DNA of 64,000 nucleotides, from NCBI GenBank assembly GCA_945887855.1, contig CAMCZP010000001.1, forward strand, positions 62,001 through 126,000, given 5' to 3'. Positions 47,492-56,636 of this stretch are shown here, piece after piece. Made by a program: the position numbers and the translations under genes. The notes below the pieces were generated by a model. That model ran no database searches, had not been told where the DNA came from, and saw nothing but the letters and a program-made list of their open reading frames with translations. How positions within the stretch are numbered: the first letter of the stretch is position 1; each line of letters starts with the position of its first letter. Origin of the DNA: Leptospira interrogans serovar Manilae. Lineage in GTDB: Bacteria; Spirochaetota; Leptospiria; Leptospirales; Leptospiraceae.

Positions 47492-48728
47492 GAATGTACT
47501 TCTCCGGGTTCAATTGTTCTTGCCACAATCCAGTTCTAATCTCAAAGTGAAGATGTGGTCCAGTTGATTTTCCGCTACTCCCCACTTCTCCAATTAAGTC
47601 ACCCGCTTTAACTTTTTCATTTTGTTTAACTTTGAATTTTTGTTGATGAGCATAATAGGAAACCAATCCATTTGGATGCAATACAACTGTAAGATTACCA
47701 TATCCTGTATTATTACTTTGATGAAGTACTACTCCATCCCCAGCAGAATAGATGGGTGCACCAAATCTTTCAAAAGGATACAAATCAACACCAGTATGAT
47801 TGGCACCTATCTTTCCATTAACTGGGTCAACTCTAGGTCCAAAAGCACTTGTCATTTTACTTTTTTCAAATTCTAGAGGATAGATAAAAGAATTATTTAG
47901 AACAATTGTTTTTGGTTTTTCTTTTTTTTGTAAGCTTAAGTATCCCCCAAAAATATAGCCCTCAGTATCGTTGACTCTGACATGAAACCAAGAAGATCGC
48001 ACTCCTTGGATAGTTTCCAATGATCTTTTTTTTTCTAATACTTCAACAGATTGTCCTTCATCTATGCTCATCAAGGGAGAACCGGTTGAGCTGGGTTCAT
48101 CTTTAAGTGTTATATTTATAGTACAATACATAGTTTTTCCGCTTATTAAAGGTTCAGAAACTTCATCTTCTTCGATTATTTTATTTTCACTCAGGAATCC
48201 TCCAAACACCCATCCTTCAGATCTTCCATAAGATATAAATGCCCATCTTCCTGGAACTCCATCTATTAAATCATCAAAATCCGTGAATCGACTTACAATT
48301 ATTTCAGAGTTTTTAGAGATTGAAAAAATAGGTATGGCATCCAAGGAAGGCTCCATTCTAACAGGTAAACTTTTAACAGCGACATAGTAAGGCTTAGGAA
48401 TTATAATTGCCCTTTTTTTTATATAAGGCATCTTATTGGGTTTATTTTTTTGTAAATATTTAAAGGGTAAAAAACCTTCTCTAGTGCTAAATTGAACTTT
48501 TGCCCAATATTCATCTTCTTTTTTTGTGGCTTGTAAATTTTCTTGCAAAAATAATAATTTAACCTTATCACCCGCATAAACTGTTTCCACAATATCCGTA
48601 TTGGATTCAAATGCTTTTGCTTTGATAGCGTACTCTTTATTAATGAAATAAAAATCAGAATCAATTGCAGATAATGAAGATGAGAGAATAATTAAATATA
48701 TTTTTAAAAGTATAGAATTGTACTTCAT
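47475..48728 (-). CDS. SH3-domain M23 metallopeptidase
   Basis: 417 residues. After a signal peptide (about 1-18) come three SH3-like segments (about 25-90, 110-180, 195-275) of the type that bind wall peptides, including VKLLFLQENLQATKKEDEYWAKV. The C-terminal M23 domain (about 290-405) has all zinc ligands: NHTGVDLYP and HLHFEIRTG, with the FGPRVDPVNGK entry. It looks like an active peptidoglycan endopeptidase. The ATG has AAGGTGG about seven bases upstream. Followed, with overlap, by the ankyrin protein. Confidence 0.93.
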   Translation of the reverse strand: MKYNSILLKIYLIILSSSLSAIDSDFYFINKEYAIKAKAFESNTDIVETVYAGDKVKLLFLQENLQATKKEDEYWAKVQFSTREGFLPFKYLQKNKPNKMPYIKKRAIIIPKPYYVAVKSLPVRMEPSLDAIPIFSISKNSEIIVSRFTDFDDLIDGVPGRWAFISYGRSEGWVFGGFLSENKIIEEDEVSEPLISGKTMYCTINITLKDEPSSTGSPLMSIDEGQSVEVLEKKRSLETIQGVRSSWFHVRVNDTEGYIFGGYLSLQKKEKPKTIVLNNSFIYPLEFEKSKMTSAFGPRVDPVNGKIGANHTGVDLYPFERFGAPIYSAGDGVVLHQSNNTGYGNLTVVLHPNGLVSYYAHQQKFKVKQNEKVKAGDLIGEVGSSGKSTGPHLHFEIRTGLWQEQLNPEKYIHVPTN

Positions 48729-48851
48729 AATTATCCACCTTAGAGAGATTTGTGAAATCTCAATAAAGAAATTCCCACAAAGAAAAAATGAGTTAACATA
48801 ATATCCTTCATATATAGTAGATTGTCAAATTTAATTTTGAAAATTAGTTTA

Positions 48852-48892
48852 TAGAGTGCGATTTATAATTATTATTTTAAAATCACACTCTA
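48852..48892 (-). terminator. Putative terminator of ppc
   Basis: The stem tagagtgcgatt (48852-48863) pairs with aatcacactcta (48881-48892), with one mismatch in 12. It sits right after the ppc stop codon (48901) on the minus strand and is followed by an AT-rich stretch with short T-runs. Good position and stem, imperfect U-tract. Confidence 0.5.
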
Positions 48893-48900
48893 TTTAAATC

Positions 48901-51621
48901 TTAACCTGTAGTACGAAGTCCTCCTGCTATTGCATTTACAGTAAGTAGTAGGGGAATGATAATTTTTTCAGCTTCTTTTGTATTTTCTTCTTTGAGAAAA
49001 GTTCTCCATTCTTTTAATAGTTTTACTTGTTTTTTATGAATTTCTGATAAACCTATAGATCTCAATTGGATAGTTTCATTCATTCTGGGTCTCCGTTCTT
49101 CTACTGTAATACCAAAAATATCACCAAGTACAGATTTAGTTTTATTATACTCATTCATAATTTTCTTTAAGAAAAACTCTCTATACTCATTTGACTCAAC
49201 TAAGTTTGCATAGCTATTCATAATTTCTAGATCTACACTCATTAGATTGGCTTCTATATTCATAATTACATGTCTAAAAAAATGCCAATCTTTAACTTCC
49301 TTAGGAAATAATTGAAAAACATCGGGATCTTTTTCTTTTAATTCCATAAGGGCAGTACCTGCACCATACCATCCTGGAAGATAAAATCTAGATTGGTTCC
49401 AACTAAACACCCATGGAATTGCTCTTAAGTCACCAAGGGTTCTCTTGCCTGTTCTTCTAGATGGACGGGATCCATGTCTGCTATTTTCTATTATATCAAT
49501 TGGTGTTGCCTGTCCATAAAATTCCATAAATCCAGGTGAGTTTAATATATCTTGGTAAACTTCTTTACTTCTTTGGGAAATTGAGCTCATAAAATCTTCC
49601 AGCGGATGCTCTTTTTTAGGAAGACTTCTATGCTTAATTGTTGTGGAAGCTGCACTGGCAATTAAAAGTTCTAAGTTATAAGTAGCATTATTCCAATTTG
49701 CAAATTGTTGCGCAATAGACTCTCCTTGAATTGTCATACGCATATTCCCAGTTAGTGAAGTATGTGGTAGTACTTGCATAAACCGATGTGTTTTTCCTCC
49801 CCCTCTACTAATGGTTCCTCCCCTACCATGAAAGTAACGAATTTTAGTAGTATTACGATATCCTACCTCAGTTAATTTCTTTTGGGTAGTGTAGAGGTTC
49901 CATTGACTAGCTAATATCCCTCCATCCTTATTACTATCACTGTAACCTAGCATTACTTGTTGAACAGGGACAGAGCTTTTATTTTCTTTTGCAATAAAGC
50001 GTAGACTTCTTCTTGTCATTGGATGGTTAATAAAACGCTCTAATATATCAGGTGAACTTTCTAAGTCCTCTATTGTTTCAAATAGAGGTACAACAGGAAT
50101 TGGACAGACTAATCCTTCTTCTGTTTGGATTAAAAGACCTGCTTCTCTGGCTAAAACATATACATTCAATAAATCAGAGAGACTTCTTGTCATACTAACT
50201 ATGAGTGCTCCAATAGAATCATATCCATATTTTTTAACCTGATTAGCAATAACTCTTAAGCAACCAATTACAGCGTCTGCTTCATCTCCACATTTCATAT
50301 CAGGTAGTACGAAAGGTCTAGGTGAGTTAAGTTCTTGGTTTAAAAATGTAATCCTTTTAGCTTCACTCCACACAGAGAAATCATAGTCAAATATTCCCGC
50401 TGATTTTAATAGCTGAGATAGGGCTTTATCATGAAATTTACTATTTTGTCTAATATCCAACACTGCAAGGTGAAAACCAAATGCTTGAACAATTCGCTCA
50501 GTAGGTATGACTTCTCTCTCAACAATTCGATCTGCTTTGATAGAGAGTAAATTTACTCTCAATATTTCTAAATCATCTAATAGTTCAGATGAATTTTTAT
50601 AAGCATAAGTAGCTAAGTTTGTAGGGTTTGGTATTTTTCTTTGTATGAGGCTAATAAATTGCCTCCACGGTTCCCCTGGATTTCGAAGTAGGCAATCTTT
50701 TGCGTCTTCACCGATAGATTGTGAAAGTTCATCAATTTTTTTTAGAAATATTTCACCAGGTTTTTGTATTCTGTCAGATAGGCTCAAATGACTTGCTAGT
50801 TTAACTATTTCTAATTCTATAATATCCAGAGCAGATTTTCGAAATTCCTGCAGGGTTTCATCTGTTGTGGTGGCTGTTACAAAAGGGTGACCATCTCTAT
50901 CACCACCTACCCAGTTACCAAATGTAATTCGAGGAAACTTTTTGTATGAATCCAATAGGTCTTGAGAGAAACCCATTTCTTTCCAGGCACCTCTCAGCCT
51001 CATATCCACGGATGGTAATACATTAGGAAATACATTTTTAAGATAATGTAAAATATTTCTTCGTTCGGATGATACATCGGGTCTCTCTAGATAGATTTCA
51101 CCAGTTCTCCATAGTCTTTCTAGGCATACTTTGATCTCTTCTTTTATTGAATTTCTCTCATAAGGAGTCCAGATTGTATTTTCTTTTTTTACTAAGAGCA
51201 GGTAAAGTTCTCTATGTTGTTCAAGAATGGTTGCTCTCTTAGCTTCTGTTGGATGTGCCGTGAGAACAGGTTCTACTTGTATCTCAGGAAAAATACCTGA
51301 GATTTGTTCTGCAGTAAATCCTTTCATGACAAGGTCTTTTAATTTTTCACCCCAAAGACCTGAAATTTGAGAAAATCCTTTTTCAGTTTCAATTTTTCTT
51401 CTAAATTGAGCAGCAGAATTTTCTTCTACCATGTTTAATAGCTGAAAATAAAGGGAGAGCAATTGAACCGTTCTTTCTAGTTCAAGGTCTTCCGGAGGGA
51501 CACTTTTTCCCTCAAGGAAGGAAATAAATTGTACTAATTTGTTTTCTCCCATTTCCGTAAATATTTCTTTGACACATTCTAAAAGATATTCTAGATCCTC
51601 TTTTACTTTACTTTCCTTCAT
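48901..51621 (-). CDS. ppc: Phosphoenolpyruvate carboxylase
   Basis: 906 residues, full length. Catalytic and binding motifs are present: VLTAHPTEAKRATI with the catalytic His (near 122), NWVGGDRDGHPFV, GYSDSNKDGG (near 562), YFHGRGGTISRGGG (near 604), and GSRPSRR. The C-terminal tail is GGLRTTG, where bacterial PEPCs usually end in M-R-N-T-G. The enzyme makes oxaloacetate from PEP and bicarbonate, an anaplerotic step. The ATG has AAGGAG eight bases upstream. The region upstream (51622-51906) holds the pseudogene relic described separately. Confidence 0.97.
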   Translation of the reverse strand: MKESKVKEDLEYLLECVKEIFTEMGENKLVQFISFLEGKSVPPEDLELERTVQLLSLYFQLLNMVEENSAAQFRRKIETEKGFSQISGLWGEKLKDLVMKGFTAEQISGIFPEIQVEPVLTAHPTEAKRATILEQHRELYLLLVKKENTIWTPYERNSIKEEIKVCLERLWRTGEIYLERPDVSSERRNILHYLKNVFPNVLPSVDMRLRGAWKEMGFSQDLLDSYKKFPRITFGNWVGGDRDGHPFVTATTTDETLQEFRKSALDIIELEIVKLASHLSLSDRIQKPGEIFLKKIDELSQSIGEDAKDCLLRNPGEPWRQFISLIQRKIPNPTNLATYAYKNSSELLDDLEILRVNLLSIKADRIVEREVIPTERIVQAFGFHLAVLDIRQNSKFHDKALSQLLKSAGIFDYDFSVWSEAKRITFLNQELNSPRPFVLPDMKCGDEADAVIGCLRVIANQVKKYGYDSIGALIVSMTRSLSDLLNVYVLAREAGLLIQTEEGLVCPIPVVPLFETIEDLESSPDILERFINHPMTRRSLRFIAKENKSSVPVQQVMLGYSDSNKDGGILASQWNLYTTQKKLTEVGYRNTTKIRYFHGRGGTISRGGGKTHRFMQVLPHTSLTGNMRMTIQGESIAQQFANWNNATYNLELLIASAASTTIKHRSLPKKEHPLEDFMSSISQRSKEVYQDILNSPGFMEFYGQATPIDIIENSRHGSRPSRRTGKRTLGDLRAIPWVFSWNQSRFYLPGWYGAGTALMELKEKDPDVFQLFPKEVKDWHFFRHVIMNIEANLMSVDLEIMNSYANLVESNEYREFFLKKIMNEYNKTKSVLGDIFGITVEERRPRMNETIQLRSIGLSEIHKKQVKLLKEWRTFLKEENTKEAEKIIIPLLLTVNAIAGGLRTTG

Positions 51622-51657
51622 GGCTATACTCCTTCTTTTTAATCCATTCTACTCTAT

Positions 51658-51906
51658 CTACTCCCAACATTGGGGAGATTCTTCATTTGGGTCAATAATT
51701 TCAATAAAATCTATGGGTTTTTTATCAATTTCTGTAGTCGATTGTTTTCTCCAACAATGCTATTATGTAACTCTAAAATCCAAATTCCTATCATTATTTG
51801 GCTCTGATTCAAGTGCTTACTTAATATCTAAAAATACTTTAAAAATAGCTAGGTTTTCAAAATTTCCTTTTATTCGTGATACATCTTTTGAAATTAAAAG
51901 AAACTC
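51658..51906 (-). pseudogene. Probable pseudogene relic upstream of ppc
   Basis: Reading the minus strand in one frame from 51906 to the TAG at 51660-51658 gives about 82 codons with a protein-like run broken by three stops. It begins EFLLISKDVSRIKGNFEN, has a TAA after VFLDIK, tandem TAA TAG after NLDFRVT, then continues HCWRKQSTTEIDKKP and ends NEESPQCWE. First codon positions are rich in purines, as in coding DNA. I do not recognise the family. Chance cannot be excluded. The opposite strand is an open frame of 97 codons (51620-51910) with no ribosome site, which I consider less likely to be a gene. Confidence 0.35.
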
Positions 51907-53307
51907 CTAGTATGCATTCTTATTTATAATACCGGTAAATGGGGTCATTAATATGATTTTTAAGTCCATAATTAAAGACCAATTTTCAATATAATATATA
52001 TCAGCTTCAATTCTATCTTCAATTGAAGTATCACCCCTAAGACCTTGAACCTGTGCCCATCCTGTGATTCCTGCTTTTACAGCATGCCTTCTCATATAAT
52101 GTTTATGTGAAGTTTTAAATTGTTCTACATAAAATGGCCTTTCCGGTCTGGGACCCACCACAGACATATCCCCAATAAGTGAATTAAAAAATTGAGGAGT
52201 CTCGTCTAATGATAATTTTCGAAGTATAGATCCTATAGGAGTGATACGAGGATCATTCTTAATTGTCCATTTTGTATCGCTTTCACTTTTTTCTTGAACT
52301 AGCATACTTCTAAATTTAATCATTTGAAATTTTTTATTATCTAATCCTACTCTTTCTTGGTAAATAAAAATTGGACCTTTTGAGCTTAGTTTAACAAGTA
52401 AAGCAATTAGTAAGTAAATTGGAGAAAATAAAAGAATGAATAAGAAAGAAAAGAGTATATCAAAAACTCTTTTAACTACTCTGTTGTATCCATTTCTGAG
52501 GGGGATATCTCTAATTGTTATAATAGGAATTCCATCCATTCCTTCAATTCTCCCACGAGCTGTAACGAATTCACTAAATGCAGGTACTATTTTTAATTCA
52601 ATTCCTTCAGAATCACAGGAATCTATAGCTTTATGTAAATAATTGATTTCATCTTCTCCAAGTGCATAAATAACCAAATCAGGTTTTTCACTTATGAGAA
52701 TATTTTCTAAATTTGAGATTGTACCTAAAATTGGATATTTAAGGTTAGGCTCAATGTCCTTTTCCTTTAAATATCCAATAATTGAATATCCATAAATTGC
52801 ATGACGTATTACAACTTCAGTTATTCTTTTTGCACTTATACCCGTGCCCAAAATTAACATTTTCCTCAGATTATAACCTTTTTCTCTCATTCTCATTAAA
52901 AATATTCGAAATAGATAATGAATGATTATAGTAGTAATAATATTTATAATAGCAAAAAATATAATTACTAACCTAGAAAAGCTTATCTCTCTAAAAAAGA
53001 AAAGGAGTGCCAAAACAACAATTAAATTCAATACTATACCAGAGAGAATAGAAAAAAATTCCTCTACAAAAGAAAGTCCTCTCCTGGGATGATAGAGGTC
53101 CACACCTAAGAATGAAATGATTTGTGATATGGAAAGCAATATACCAAGGGAGATATAACTTTTAACATCTAATATAGAATACTGAAATGGACCATCACTT
53201 AATATAAAGTATCGTACTATAAATGCAAAACCAAAACTAATGAGAGCATTTAAAAAATCCAGACTTATAAAGCTCAATTTAAAAGTTTGACTTCTTTCTT
53301 TTAACAT
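51907..53307 (-). CDS. Polyprenyl-phosphate sugar phosphotransferase (WcaJ/WbaP type)
   Basis: 466 residues. Four to five N-terminal membrane helices (about 10-125) are followed by a CoA-binding-like Rossmann region (about 140-245, [17 protein letters not shown]) and a further helix. The catalytic bacterial sugar transferase domain (about 275-466) has [52 protein letters not shown] and [22 protein letters not shown]. It transfers a hexose-1-phosphate to undecaprenyl phosphate, starting exopolysaccharide or O-antigen units at the inner membrane. The ATG lies three bases from the lptD stop, so it is co-transcribed with it. Confidence 0.95.
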   Translation of the reverse strand: MLKERSQTFKLSFISLDFLNALISFGFAFIVRYFILSDGPFQYSILDVKSYISLGILLSISQIISFLGVDLYHPRRGLSFVEEFFSILSGIVLNLIVVLALLFFFREISFSRLVIIFFAIINIITTIIIHYLFRIFLMRMREKGYNLRKMLILGTGISAKRITEVVIRHAIYGYSIIGYLKEKDIEPNLKYPILGTISNLENILISEKPDLVIYALGEDEINYLHKAIDSCDSEGIELKIVPAFSEFVTARGRIEGMDGIPIITIRDIPLRNGYNRVVKRVFDILFSFLFILLFSPIYLLIALLVKLSSKGPIFIYQERVGLDNKKFQMIKFRSMLVQEKSESDTKWTIKNDPRITPIGSILRKLSLDETPQFFNSLIGDMSVVGPRPERPFYVEQFKTSHKHYMRRHAVKAGITGWAQVQGLRGDTSIEDRIEADIYYIENWSLIMDLKIILMTPFTGIINKNAY

Positions 53308-53310
53308 AAG

Positions 53311-56300
53311 TTACTCTGCTGCAACCGTAGATCTATATCCCGCATCAAGGGGCCTTTTTCTATAACGCCATAATCTGGCACGAGATTGAGAGCCTGCATT
53401 ATCATCTGCACCAAGATTTATATTGAGAAGATTAACTGCGAAAAATATTGATTGGTCATAAAAAGTGAGCTGACTATCAAAGGAAGCTCCACCTGCAATA
53501 CTCCTTAAATCCATACTATAACCCCATCTGAATTCAAAATTATGAAGGTTATGCTTTATTACGGTAAGAAATCTATACATATTAACAGCTGAATTTTGTT
53601 TAACATTTGATCCATAAATACCTGTACTACCAATTAAATCATAAGATGGATCAATAGACTGATATGTGGATGAACCATAGTTTGAAGCAAGAGTATATGC
53701 ATCTTGACCATTTCTATAAAAAGCTTGTTCCCCACTCTGATTTGTATAACGCCAAGGTTGTGTGACCCTTGAGTCTAATTCTATCTCTAATCCAAGATAT
53801 CTATTTAATTGTAAATCAGCTTGGATATAGTATCTATAAGAATCTTGAAAAGGCGATGTATTTAAATAGTAGTAACCTATTCCAACAGCAGATGTAGGTG
53901 CATAAGATCCAAAACTCTGCATATAAGAGGAATTAAAAACATGGTACCAAGTACCACCAATTTCTAAACTTTTGATATTTCTCATAAAGGGAAGTGTGAA
54001 ACCTCCCATCTGATAACCTACAGAAAGATTATTATATAGAGGTCTATTTTGAGTTGTATGATGAACGTAATCATTGTTGAGGAAAATTCCTGAAAAAAAA
54101 CTTCTCTGCTTATCTAATAATGTATTACTATTTTTCTTTAAGCCATCAAAAAGATCATAATAAGCTCCAACTCTAAAAATTGTGAAGTACCATCTCTCAG
54201 CACTAGTTGGTTGTGGATTATAAGCATCTGAAAACTGCCTTAGATCCCTTATTGTTTTTATTGAAAGTTCAATATCCTCAAATGCATTGCTTTCAACTCC
54301 AACTTCTGCTTCGTGTACTGCATCTCTTCCATCCTTTAACACAGGATCTGGAAGTTCTCGGTTTCTGGCATCAGTTCTCCTGTAAGATGAAGAGAATAAA
54401 AGAGAGGGCATTCCAAATGTTAATCGATGATTATTCCTGATAAAATAGTAAGATTCTCTTTTATAATATCTATCAATAGATACTTCCTGTGCAGTGGGAT
54501 TAGTTGTAGTATTTGCTCTATCTACTCCCTGCTTATTACCTCCTATATAAATAGAAGGTGTGAATGTAAAATAATTTCCTAGATTTAAATTTGTTCTTAA
54601 ACCAGTCTCCATACGATTAAAATTTTCCGTTCTAAGCAAATTTTCTCTGTATCTTCCCCATGGATCTGCCTGTGGATTCGTAGATGAGCTACCAATGAGA
54701 GGCTTTTGTACGGGAGATCCAAAAATTCTTGCAACTAGGGAATTTAGAGAAAAGTCCCAATAGACAGGAGAATTGAAATATGGTAGTTCACCAATCTGGC
54801 TAGAGTTACGAATTGATAATCTAGGTATTTCATCTCTAACTGGAAAAAAATCTGAACGATCTGAGGGATTGATAATAAAGTATGTAGATAACCTTCTGGC
54901 AGAAATATTAACAGTTAAATCTCCTCTCGTCTCAGTATAATCCAAGTTCCACTGTAGTGTCTGACGAATAAAAGAATTTCTTTGGTTCCTTCTTGTATAT
55001 AGAGATTGCAATGTATTAGCTGGCTCATATCTAAACCCAAATTCATAATCAAACCTAGGATTGGAATACCCATCCATTCTTATTTGGAGATTTTTTGTTC
55101 CATCTCCACTTAAATTGTTAGACTTTGCATTTAGAACTAAGTTTCCTTTCCACCAAGTTTCATTTCTATATCCAATATCTGGAATTCTTCCTGTAAACCC
55201 ATTTTGAGAGTTTAAAATGGATGCATAAGGTGCAATACATTTTCCACTTGATGTTTCTAAACACAATTCCCCTCTATCTACTTGGTTTGTTACAACAGCT
55301 TGGTCTGTTCCACCAATAGAAAATTGGTTAAAATTTGTATATCTAGCTGCTATTTGGTAGTACTTATAATTAGCAATACCTAAATCCAGATTATAATTTA
55401 GCCAGGGACTAATTTTCCATAGTTCAAGACCAAAATGTTGTCCTGTTTTTTCATATCCATCAATTTTAATTTTTCTACCAACTGGGCTAAGTAATGATTG
55501 TATTGCAGTTGGTTCTGACCATTGGTATGACGTTTGAAGGAATTTTCCCTGAGTTCTATTTTGTCCTGCCTGAACTATCCATCCACTTCCCAAGCTCGAA
55601 CCATAGTACATAGGAAGCCAGAAAACTTTGCTACTTCCAATGCTCAGCCATAAATCTGTAGCAATTACACTGCGGTCATCATATAAAAATATTTTTTTTG
55701 CTTTGAATGTATAGTGTGGCACTTCCGCATTACAGGTTGTAAAGTACCCCATATCTAACAGATATTTATTTTCTTCTAATTTTTTTATCTTTTTTCCTAT
55801 GAAATTAACTGGAAACATTGAGGCTTTGGTATCATAAATAACTCCTCTTTCATTGTCTATATCATATATAAATTTATCACCTTTGATTTCAACGGGACCA
55901 TCTTTATAGTATATTCCGCCTTCTGCATAGATTTCATTTTTTTTTGTATCAATAGAAATTGTATCAGCTATTATCGATCCTTCTCTCACCTTAACTTTTA
56001 CACGTCCTCTGAGAACGAGAACCCCATTTTTAGTTTTATCAATGGAAAGAAATTCTCCTTCTCCTGCATTCTCTATTACAAAAGGAGTTTTACTTTTTTT
56101 ATTCTCTAACTGTTCTTCTAATGTAGGTTTTTTTTCTTCAGTTGGTTGGATAGAGTCCCGTAGTCTAATTCTTTTAGCATAGGTTGACCCTTCAGTAGAA
56201 AGTCCCAATCTAAACAAAAATTCATCTACATCCCTATCTGAAAGGTTTTCTAAGACTTTTTTTAGTAAGACTTTTTGAGTTTCGGAAACTGCCTGTAGTT

Positions 56301-56436
56301 TCTCCTCCTCTCCTGGTTTTTTTTGTGGGATTAGGGATGAATTTGGATCAATTAGGCGAATGAGATCTCTCTCTTCTTGTGCAAAGAGTAGGGATGAGAA
56401 AACAAAAAGAAAAAATAAAAGAAAAAATCGAGACAT
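53311..56436 (-). CDS. lptD: LPS-assembly protein LptD
   Basis: 1041 residues with a signal peptide (FFLLFFLFVFSSLLFAQ). Residues about 120-250 are the OstA-like jelly roll (GVLVLRGRVKVKVREGSIIADTISIDTKKNEIYAEGG), which passes LPS across the periplasm. The LptD hallmark follows: TTCNAEVPHYTFKAKKIFLYDD..SVIATDLWLSIGSSKVFWLPMYY. The rest is a long beta-barrel of alternating aromatic strands ending near the C-terminus. A helical insert before the jelly roll (about 20-115) is not in the E. coli protein. It inserts LPS in the outer leaflet. Followed by the glycosylphosphotransferase gene after three bases. Confidence 0.93.
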   Translation of the reverse strand: MSRFFLLFFLFVFSSLLFAQEERDLIRLIDPNSSLIPQKKPGEEEKLQAVSETQKVLLKKVLENLSDRDVDEFLFRLGLSTEGSTYAKRIRLRDSIQPTEEKKPTLEEQLENKKSKTPFVIENAGEGEFLSIDKTKNGVLVLRGRVKVKVREGSIIADTISIDTKKNEIYAEGGIYYKDGPVEIKGDKFIYDIDNERGVIYDTKASMFPVNFIGKKIKKLEENKYLLDMGYFTTCNAEVPHYTFKAKKIFLYDDRSVIATDLWLSIGSSKVFWLPMYYGSSLGSGWIVQAGQNRTQGKFLQTSYQWSEPTAIQSLLSPVGRKIKIDGYEKTGQHFGLELWKISPWLNYNLDLGIANYKYYQIAARYTNFNQFSIGGTDQAVVTNQVDRGELCLETSSGKCIAPYASILNSQNGFTGRIPDIGYRNETWWKGNLVLNAKSNNLSGDGTKNLQIRMDGYSNPRFDYEFGFRYEPANTLQSLYTRRNQRNSFIRQTLQWNLDYTETRGDLTVNISARRLSTYFIINPSDRSDFFPVRDEIPRLSIRNSSQIGELPYFNSPVYWDFSLNSLVARIFGSPVQKPLIGSSSTNPQADPWGRYRENLLRTENFNRMETGLRTNLNLGNYFTFTPSIYIGGNKQGVDRANTTTNPTAQEVSIDRYYKRESYYFIRNNHRLTFGMPSLLFSSSYRRTDARNRELPDPVLKDGRDAVHEAEVGVESNAFEDIELSIKTIRDLRQFSDAYNPQPTSAERWYFTIFRVGAYYDLFDGLKKNSNTLLDKQRSFFSGIFLNNDYVHHTTQNRPLYNNLSVGYQMGGFTLPFMRNIKSLEIGGTWYHVFNSSYMQSFGSYAPTSAVGIGYYYLNTSPFQDSYRYYIQADLQLNRYLGLEIELDSRVTQPWRYTNQSGEQAFYRNGQDAYTLASNYGSSTYQSIDPSYDLIGSTGIYGSNVKQNSAVNMYRFLTVIKHNLHNFEFRWGYSMDLRSIAGGASFDSQLTFYDQSIFFAVNLLNINLGADDNAGSQSRARLWRYRKRPLDAGYRSTVAAE

Positions 56437-56636
56437 GAATTGAATTTTCTTTCCTTAAACCCTCTTACTCTTATTCCATGACCATTCCGAATTGTTTTTA
56501 CGAAACTTCATTAAAAAAAAGAAATGGAATATAGAATAATTCCATGAAAATCAAAGGAAAAAACCATGAGTTAGCACTCATTTTTTTGCTATCGATTTAG
56601 GCTTTAGAACCATACTAAATGGAAGAATAGCCTTAT

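Noticed and set aside
51620..51910. Plus-strand open frame of 97 codons with a hydrophobic start (MAILLLFNPFYSIYS)
   Set aside because: Its ATG overlaps the ppc start codon, it has no ribosome site, and the opposite strand has the more coding-like pattern, although with stops.
56571..56579. TTAGCACTC, an exact half of the CIRCE (HrcA) operator
   Set aside because: The second half, GAGTGCTAA nine bases further on, is absent, and the flanking genes are lptD and a phosphatase rather than chaperones.
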